From contig NZ_BILX01000028.1 of assembly GCF_004000785.1 (NCBI RefSeq), forward strand, positions 1 through 64,000: 64,000 nucleotides of DNA, written 5' to 3'. Under the pieces are notes generated by a model, which searched no databases, was not told where the DNA came from, and saw nothing but the letters and a program-made list of their open reading frames with translations. A program made the position numbers and the translations under genes. This document shows positions 59,960 to 64,000 of the stretch, piece after piece. Each line of letters opens with the position of its first letter. The stretch's first letter is position 1. Source of the stretch: Paenibacillus ehimensis NBRC 15659 (GTDB lineage: Bacteria > Bacillota > Bacilli > Paenibacillales > NBRC-103111).

Positions 59960-60760
59960 TCAATCTTGCTCGATTAGTTTGGCATGGATTACAAGCCTTC
60001 CCTTCGCGGGATCGAGCGTGTAGTCGCAGGTTGAGAGCGTCAAAATGCGGTCATCCGCCCCGAGGACGGTGTCCGTTTTGTACAAAGATCGCTCCTGCAG
60101 GGTCTGCAGGAAAGCCTTGTATTCCCGTTCGCTTTCGAATCCGGTCCGGATATAATCTAAGTCCGCAGTTGCCGGATAGACGGAGAAAACTTCGGCCCGG
60201 TAGCTGTGATACAAGGTATCGTATTGAAAAACAAGATTTTCTCTAAAAAAATCTTCTTTAAGAAATTTCTTCAAATCTCCGAACATGGAGCCATCTTTCA
60301 TGCGATGGCCGTAAATCACGGTGTTCGGCTGAACCTTGCCGATATCGTTGCGGAAGTCGAGGAAAATGCTCCCGGCGCCCGACTCCTCGCCCTTATAGTT
60401 CCGGTTCAAATAATAGGCGTTGTCTTCCCCTTGGACGACCGGATAATCGATCGCCGTATTCCCGATTCGGATCCAACCGGCCACGTCCGGATTCACCTCG
60501 AGCAGAGCCTCAAATTGAGCGCGGGCTTCCTTGGGGGACTCCGTCTGCGGGGCCTCACGCTTCGGGACTTCTACGGGATCGTCCGGAGGCTCCACAGCTT
60601 CAACGCGAGGGTAGCGGGGCTCTGCATGCCCATACAACTGCCGGGCCTCGGCCAGGACGACCCGGTTGTCATGGTAGCTTTGGAGAATACCGGTTAGCTC
60701 GTACCCGGAAACCAGCATCAGTCCCAAGCAGAGCGGCGTCAGCCATTTTCGAACGTTCAA
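59960..60760 (-). CDS. srtB: Class B sortase
   Basis: This 266-residue transpeptidase has an N-terminal anchor (about 6-28), a Pro/Glu-rich stem, and the sortase B domain (about 82-266). Catalytic residues are His152 in VIYGHRM, Cys245 in TLSTCDYT and Arg255 in KGRLVIHAKL. The start is TTG 60760 after GAGGTGATGAG. Class B sortases attach heme-uptake proteins carrying an NPQTN-like signal to the wall. It is the last gene of the Isd-like heme operon, which fits. No sorting-signal protein is visible in the window. Confidence 0.92.
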   Translation of the reverse strand: MNVRKWLTPLCLGLMLVSGYELTGILQSYHDNRVVLAEARQLYGHAEPRYPRVEAVEPPDDPVEVPKREAPQTESPKEARAQFEALLEVNPDVAGWIRIGNTAIDYPVVQGEDNAYYLNRNYKGEESGAGSIFLDFRNDIGKVQPNTVIYGHRMKDGSMFGDLKKFLKEDFFRENLVFQYDTLYHSYRAEVFSVYPATADLDYIRTGFESEREYKAFLQTLQERSLYKTDTVLGADDRILTLSTCDYTLDPAKGRLVIHAKLIEQD

Positions 60761-60775
60761 CTCATCACCTCGGCA

Positions 60776-61558
60776 TCAAATACCGACCGGAATCATGTAC
60801 AACCCGGCAGCTTTTTCATGCTTGACGACCACATCCACGCCATAGATCGCCTTGATCGAAGCTTCCGTAATGACCTCTTCCGGCGGTCCTTGCATTTGAA
60901 TCTCGCCGTGCTTCATCACGATCAAGCGGTCGCTGTACCGGATCGCCTGATTGATGTCGTGCAGCACCATGACAATTGTCAGGCCGTGAACGGCATTCAG
61001 CTTTTTGATTAACTCCAGCAGCTCAATTTGGTAATAAATGTCAAGAAAAGTGGTCGGCTCATCCAAAAACAACATCGGTGTGCTTTGCGCCAAGGCCATC
61101 GCTACCCAAGCTCGCTGCCTCTCGCCCCCGGACAATTGATCGAGCGTCGCCTGACGCTTTTCCAGCAGGTTCGTGCAGGACAGCGCCCACTCGACCGCCT
61201 TGTCGTCCTCCTCGCGGTGCGGGGCAAGCATGCTCCGATGTGCGATCCGGCCAAAGCCCGCCAGCTTCTCCACGGTCATGTCGGAGGGCGCGTCGTTCTG
61301 CTGGTGGACGACAGCCAGCTTCCTGGCCAGCTCCTTCGGCTTGTAGCTGCTAATCGCTTTGCCGTCCAGCACGACCTGCCCGCTGTGCGGAGCGTAATTT
61401 TGCGACATGACTCCGAGCAGCGTCGATTTGCCCGATCCGTTCGGGCCGATAATGGTCGTTATTTTGCCAGGCTCGATCCGGCCGGTCACCTGCTTGAGCT
61501 GATCGCGCTTCTTGTCATACGAAAAGCTGACATGATGAATTTCCAACTTAATGTCCAT
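60776..61558 (-). CDS. Heme/iron ABC transporter ATP-binding protein
   Basis: This 260-residue FecE-like ATPase starts at ATG 61558 (GTG 61570 is an alternative). It shows Walker [15 protein letters not shown]-loop VVHQQNDAP, signature LSGGERQRAWVAMALAQ, Walker [14 protein letters not shown] and H-loop VMVLHDINQAIRYS. It overlaps the permease gene by about 11 bases and precedes srtB by 15 bases, so the genes are tightly linked. It powers the IsdE/IsdF-like importer. It is a near relative of the orphan ATPase at 34087. Confidence 0.9.
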   Translation of the reverse strand: MDIKLEIHHVSFSYDKKRDQLKQVTGRIEPGKITTIIGPNGSGKSTLLGVMSQNYAPHSGQVVLDGKAISSYKPKELARKLAVVHQQNDAPSDMTVEKLAGFGRIAHRSMLAPHREEDDKAVEWALSCTNLLEKRQATLDQLSGGERQRAWVAMALAQSTPMLFLDEPTTFLDIYYQIELLELIKKLNAVHGLTIVMVLHDINQAIRYSDRLIVMKHGEIQMQGPPEEVITEASIKAIYGVDVVVKHEKAAGLYMIPVGI

Positions 61559-62531
61559 GGACCCGATCACTCTTCCTAAGCAGAAATATCAAGAAAGGTC
61601 CCCCGATCACCGTCATAATAATCGAGGCCGGAATTTCGGCAGGCGCCAGCACCGTTCGGCCGAGCGTGTCCGCCGTCAAGATCAACAAAGCCCCAGCCAG
61701 GGCGGAAAACGGAATAAGCACCTTATGATCCGAGCCGACGAGCTGCCGGGCAATATGGGGAACGAGCAGCCCGACAAAAGCGATAAGTCCTCCGATAGCC
61801 GTAGCGACGCCCGCCAGCAGGACGGCGACGGCGGAGATCAGCAGCCGGGCGCGCGAGACGGGAAGGCCGACGTTCCGTGCCGATTTATCCTGCAGCGCAA
61901 GCACGTTGCACCAGGGGCACAGCAGCAGCGAGAACGCAAGACCGGCGGTGCCGTACATGAGCATCACTTCAACGTCGCTCCACGTTTTCAAGGGAAATGT
62001 AGACGTCGTCGCCTGATTGACGCTGGTCACCGCATAGCTGCCTCTATAGTTAAATGATTGTCCCAAGCCGGTAAACATCGCATTGATGGCGATCCCTACA
62101 AGAATAATCCGAATCGGACTAAGGCCTGATTTCCAAGAGAACGAATAGACCAGAAAACATGCCAAAGCGCCGCCCATAAAAGCAAAAAACGGCAGCCAGA
62201 AAAAGAGGCCCGGGAATAAGGAAACCATCAGGATGGAGATAAACCCGGCTCCCGAAGAGATGCCGATCACGCCGGCGTCCGCAAGCGGGCTCCGCATCAC
62301 GGCTTGCAGAAGCACGCCCGATACCGCCAATGCCGCTCCGACGAACAGCGCTACGATGATCCGGGGCAGACGCAGATCGCGGATGACCTCCACTTTTTTG
62401 TTCGTGCCGGTAACCAAGCCTTGAACCAGCTCAAAGCCGCCGACCTTGATACTGCCTGCCGTTGCGGATACGATGACCATGACGACGAGCAAAAGGATGA
62501 CGGCAACCAGGCTCCAAATCGTTTTGTTCAT
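61548..62531 (-). CDS. isdF: Heme/iron ABC transporter permease (FecCD, IsdF-like)
   Basis: This 327-residue FecCD-type permease has about ten spans and the motifs LRLPRIIVALFVGAALAVSG, GVIGISSGAGF and GLLVPHIARQLVGSDHK, all standard in siderophore and heme permeases. I start at ATG 62531 with AGGA 9 bases upstream. It forms the channel for the adjacent heme-binding lipoprotein. The symbol rests on its place between an IsdE-like gene and srtB. Confidence 0.87.
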   Translation of the reverse strand: MNKTIWSLVAVILLLVVMVIVSATAGSIKVGGFELVQGLVTGTNKKVEVIRDLRLPRIIVALFVGAALAVSGVLLQAVMRSPLADAGVIGISSGAGFISILMVSLFPGLFFWLPFFAFMGGALACFLVYSFSWKSGLSPIRIILVGIAINAMFTGLGQSFNYRGSYAVTSVNQATTSTFPLKTWSDVEVMLMYGTAGLAFSLLLCPWCNVLALQDKSARNVGLPVSRARLLISAVAVLLAGVATAIGGLIAFVGLLVPHIARQLVGSDHKVLIPFSALAGALLILTADTLGRTVLAPAEIPASIIMTVIGGPFLIFLLRKSDRVHGH

Positions 62532-62559
62532 GTGCAAACGTCCTCTGTCGCTCCATAGT

Positions 62560-63462
62560 TTACGGGTACAGCATGTTCGTCACAACGTCCAGCGCTTCGA
62601 TCGCCGCCAGATTTCCCGTTGTTCCGAACAATCGTTCCTCCAGATCGTACACCCTGTTGTTTTGTACCGCATCGAAGTGTTTCCAAATATCGTTTTTCTT
62701 AAATTCTTTATCGAACATTTTGACGACCTCCTCCGGCATCCCGTGAGCCGCCCGCAAAATGACGTCCGGGTTCGCCTGCTGAAGGTATTCCGTATTGGAG
62801 GCCAAATACTCCACTTTTTCGCCCTGTACGACGTTTTCCCCCCCGGCCAGCTTCACCAGATCGCCAATGTACGAGTTCTCCGTCGCCACCAGATAGCTGC
62901 CCGGCACGCCAAGCAAAATAAGCACGGATGGGGACTCTTTGCCCGCGATCCGCTGCTTGATTTCGGCGAGCTTCTTGTCGTATTGGGCTACGATGGCTTC
63001 GGCCTGCTTCTGCCGGCCGTATTTGCCGCCCAACGTTTTGATGGCCTCGTTCATTTTGCCCAGACTGGTCAGATCGAGAAAGCTCGCTTCGATCCCCGCA
63101 TTTTTGAAGACCGGCTCCAAGTCGTATTGCAGGGTCGTCACGGACAGCACGTCCGTCGGATCGAGCGACTTCACAAGCTCCATGTTCGGGCTCATCGGGT
63201 TGCCGACTTGAGGCAAGGACGCATACCGCTTGGGCAGCTCCTTGTAGCTGGTCGGAATCCCGACCAAATCGACTTCCAGCGCATCCATAATTTCCGCAGC
63301 CGCCACGGTCGTGGCGATGACCCGATGCTCCGGCTGCTTCTTTGCTTCTTCCGGGCCTGCGTTCGCAGCAGCGGTACCATCGGTGTTCGCCTTCGCCGAG
63401 CAGCCTGTTATGAGCAGCAGGAGGACGATTGCAGCGCTTAGCCCTCTGCACCATTTGCCCAT
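62560..63462 (-). CDS. isdE: Heme-binding lipoprotein (IsdE-like)
   Basis: This 300-residue class III binding protein has a lipobox (LLLITGC, Cys21) and the TroA/FecB fold. The segment VGNPMSPNMELVKSL (Met90) and AAHGMPEEVVKMFDKEF (His240) match the positions of the Met and His that bind heme iron in Staphylococcus IsdE, so heme is the likely cargo. AAAGGAGG precedes the ATG. It is followed by the permease, ATPase and sortase B, the isdEF-srtB arrangement. Confidence 0.87.
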   Translation of the reverse strand: MGKWCRGLSAAIVLLLLITGCSAKANTDGTAAANAGPEEAKKQPEHRVIATTVAAAEIMDALEVDLVGIPTSYKELPKRYASLPQVGNPMSPNMELVKSLDPTDVLSVTTLQYDLEPVFKNAGIEASFLDLTSLGKMNEAIKTLGGKYGRQKQAEAIVAQYDKKLAEIKQRIAGKESPSVLILLGVPGSYLVATENSYIGDLVKLAGGENVVQGEKVEYLASNTEYLQQANPDVILRAAHGMPEEVVKMFDKEFKKNDIWKHFDAVQNNRVYDLEERLFGTTGNLAAIEALDVVTNMLYP

Positions 63463-63493
63463 CCTGGCGATTCCTCCTTTCCTTCGGTCACTT

Positions 63494-63530
63494 CAAAAAT
63501 ACCGAGGACGCCGGTCGCCCGGCATCCCCG
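63494..63530 (-). terminator. Terminator or attenuator between the SLH gene and isdE
   Basis: Minus strand GGATGCCGG pairs with CCGGCGTCC (one G-T) followed at a short distance by TTTTT. It may lower expression of the transporter genes relative to the SLH gene. Confidence 0.55.
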
Positions 63531-63558
63531 CTCCTCCAGATTTTTGCTGAAGCCGCAA

Positions 63559-64000
63559 TTACTTGACGTGGTTCAGCATTTTCAACACCAGGTGCACCGC
63601 TTCAACCCGGGTCACGTTCGCCTGGGGCGCGAAACGGTTGTCGTAACGTGCGCCCACGAGATCGAGCTTATGGGCCGCTACAATGTAAGGCTGCGCCCAT
63701 GGCGCAATCTGTCCGGCATCCGCGAACGGAAGAGACACATTCGCTGCAGGCTCGATTTTCAAGGCGCGCACGATCATGACGGCGATTTCGGTCCGGCTGA
63801 CCTTCCGGTCGCCTGAGAACGTTCCATCCGCATAACCGCTAATGATGCCCGAGCTCACGACGCCGGCCAAGTTCTCCTTGGCCCATGCGGGAATGCTGTC
63901 GAGGTCGGCGAAGTTCAATTCGCCCTGCACCCCTTTCAGCTTGAGTGCCCGGCTGATCATCGCTGTCACTTCGGCCCGGCTTGTCTCGTTGTCCGGACGG
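63559..64000 (-). CDS. SLH-domain surface protein, C-terminal part, cut by window edge
   Basis: The frame is open to base 64000, so the gene begins outside. The visible 146 or so residues are SLH repeats: the end of one (RAEVTAMISRALKL), a full one (FADLDSIPAWAKENLAGVVSSG then GTFSGDRKVSRTEIAVMIVR), and a third (FADAGQIAPWAQPYIVAAHK then VTRVEAVHLVLKMLNHVK). C-terminal SLH domains anchor the protein to wall polymer. Its place ahead of isdE makes a heme-capturing surface protein (NEAT-SLH) likely, but the NEAT part is not in view. Confidence 0.85.
   Translation of the reverse strand, partial: RPDNETSRAEVTAMISRALKLKGVQGELNFADLDSIPAWAKENLAGVVSSGIISGYADGTFSGDRKVSRTEIAVMIVRALKIEPAANVSLPFADAGQIAPWAQPYIVAAHKLDLVGARYDNRFAPQANVTRVEAVHLVLKMLNHVK

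Noticed and set aside
1-64000. CRISPR arrays, tRNA or rRNA genes, prophage or complete insertion sequences
   Set aside because: No regularly spaced repeats, cloverleaf-like genes, phage structural genes or transposase frames were found by eye.

Overview
The window looks like a chromosomal segment of a Paenibacillaceae-type Firmicute (Paenibacillus, Cohnella or a close relative). The reasons are: strong AAAGGAGG-type ribosome sites with frequent TTG and GTG starts, SLH-domain surface proteins, YesM/YesN two-component systems beside sugar ABC transporters, a class B sortase beside heme-uptake genes, and a fairly GC-rich Gram-positive composition. No rRNA, tRNA, CRISPR array or transposase gene was seen. 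The assignment is by gene content only.

Layout. 1-1,720: end of an RbsA/RbsC-type sugar importer. 1,840-4,103: a stress-type protein, then a quinone oxidoreductase and its TetR regulator, which share a recognisable operator. 4,205-6,514: a Fur-family operator, an HTH regulator, two YhfC-like intramembrane protease homologues and a 45-aa protein. 6,614-9,631: a glnQHMP-like amino-acid importer on the minus strand. 9,901-18,191: surface, sensory and hypothetical genes (SLH-CAP protein, YfhP-like protein, MFS exporter, MHYT sensor kinase, coiled-coil/AIM24 pair, YkuK). 18,462-28,034: a large minus-strand sugar unit made of YesMN, a binding protein, two permeases, a Gfo/Idh/MocA dehydrogenase and two TIM-barrel isomerases. 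28,311-31,536: a plus-strand D-amino-acid unit (D-threonine aldolase/D-serine dehydratase-like enzyme, D-aminoacylase, RidA).

31,807-36,412: polysaccharide deacetylase, LLM flavin oxidoreductase, a Fur-boxed siderophore-type ATPase, an unknown membrane protein and queF. 36,699-45,304: a surface locus with an SLH lipoprotein and a 2,414-aa multidomain secreted protein, crossed by a sharp AT-rich block. 45,505-51,372: nfrA-type nitroreductase, a frameshifted alkD, a membrane protein, a repeat-rich gap, a third sugar isomerase and an ECF sigma/anti-sigma pair. 51,560-55,656: a D,D-carboxypeptidase behind an ECF-type promoter, a stalk-domain lipoprotein, a YeiH-type transporter and a zinc-ribbon protein. 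55,774-59,471: an mglBAC-type sugar importer. 59,960-64,000: an Isd-like heme uptake operon (SLH protein, IsdE, IsdF, ATPase, sortase B).

The most unusual structure is a roughly 205-bp palindromic repeat present twice (18,226-18,428 and 59,680-59,887). Its two copies differ by compensatory base-pair changes, and each sits in the loop of a different perfect 13-bp inverted repeat that looks like a bidirectional transcription terminator. I see no protein-coding capacity in it. It is the best candidate for an undescribed element here. The second theme is iron: a Fur-box-controlled ATPase, a Fur/PerR-like box over the promoter of the YhfC pair, and the heme operon.
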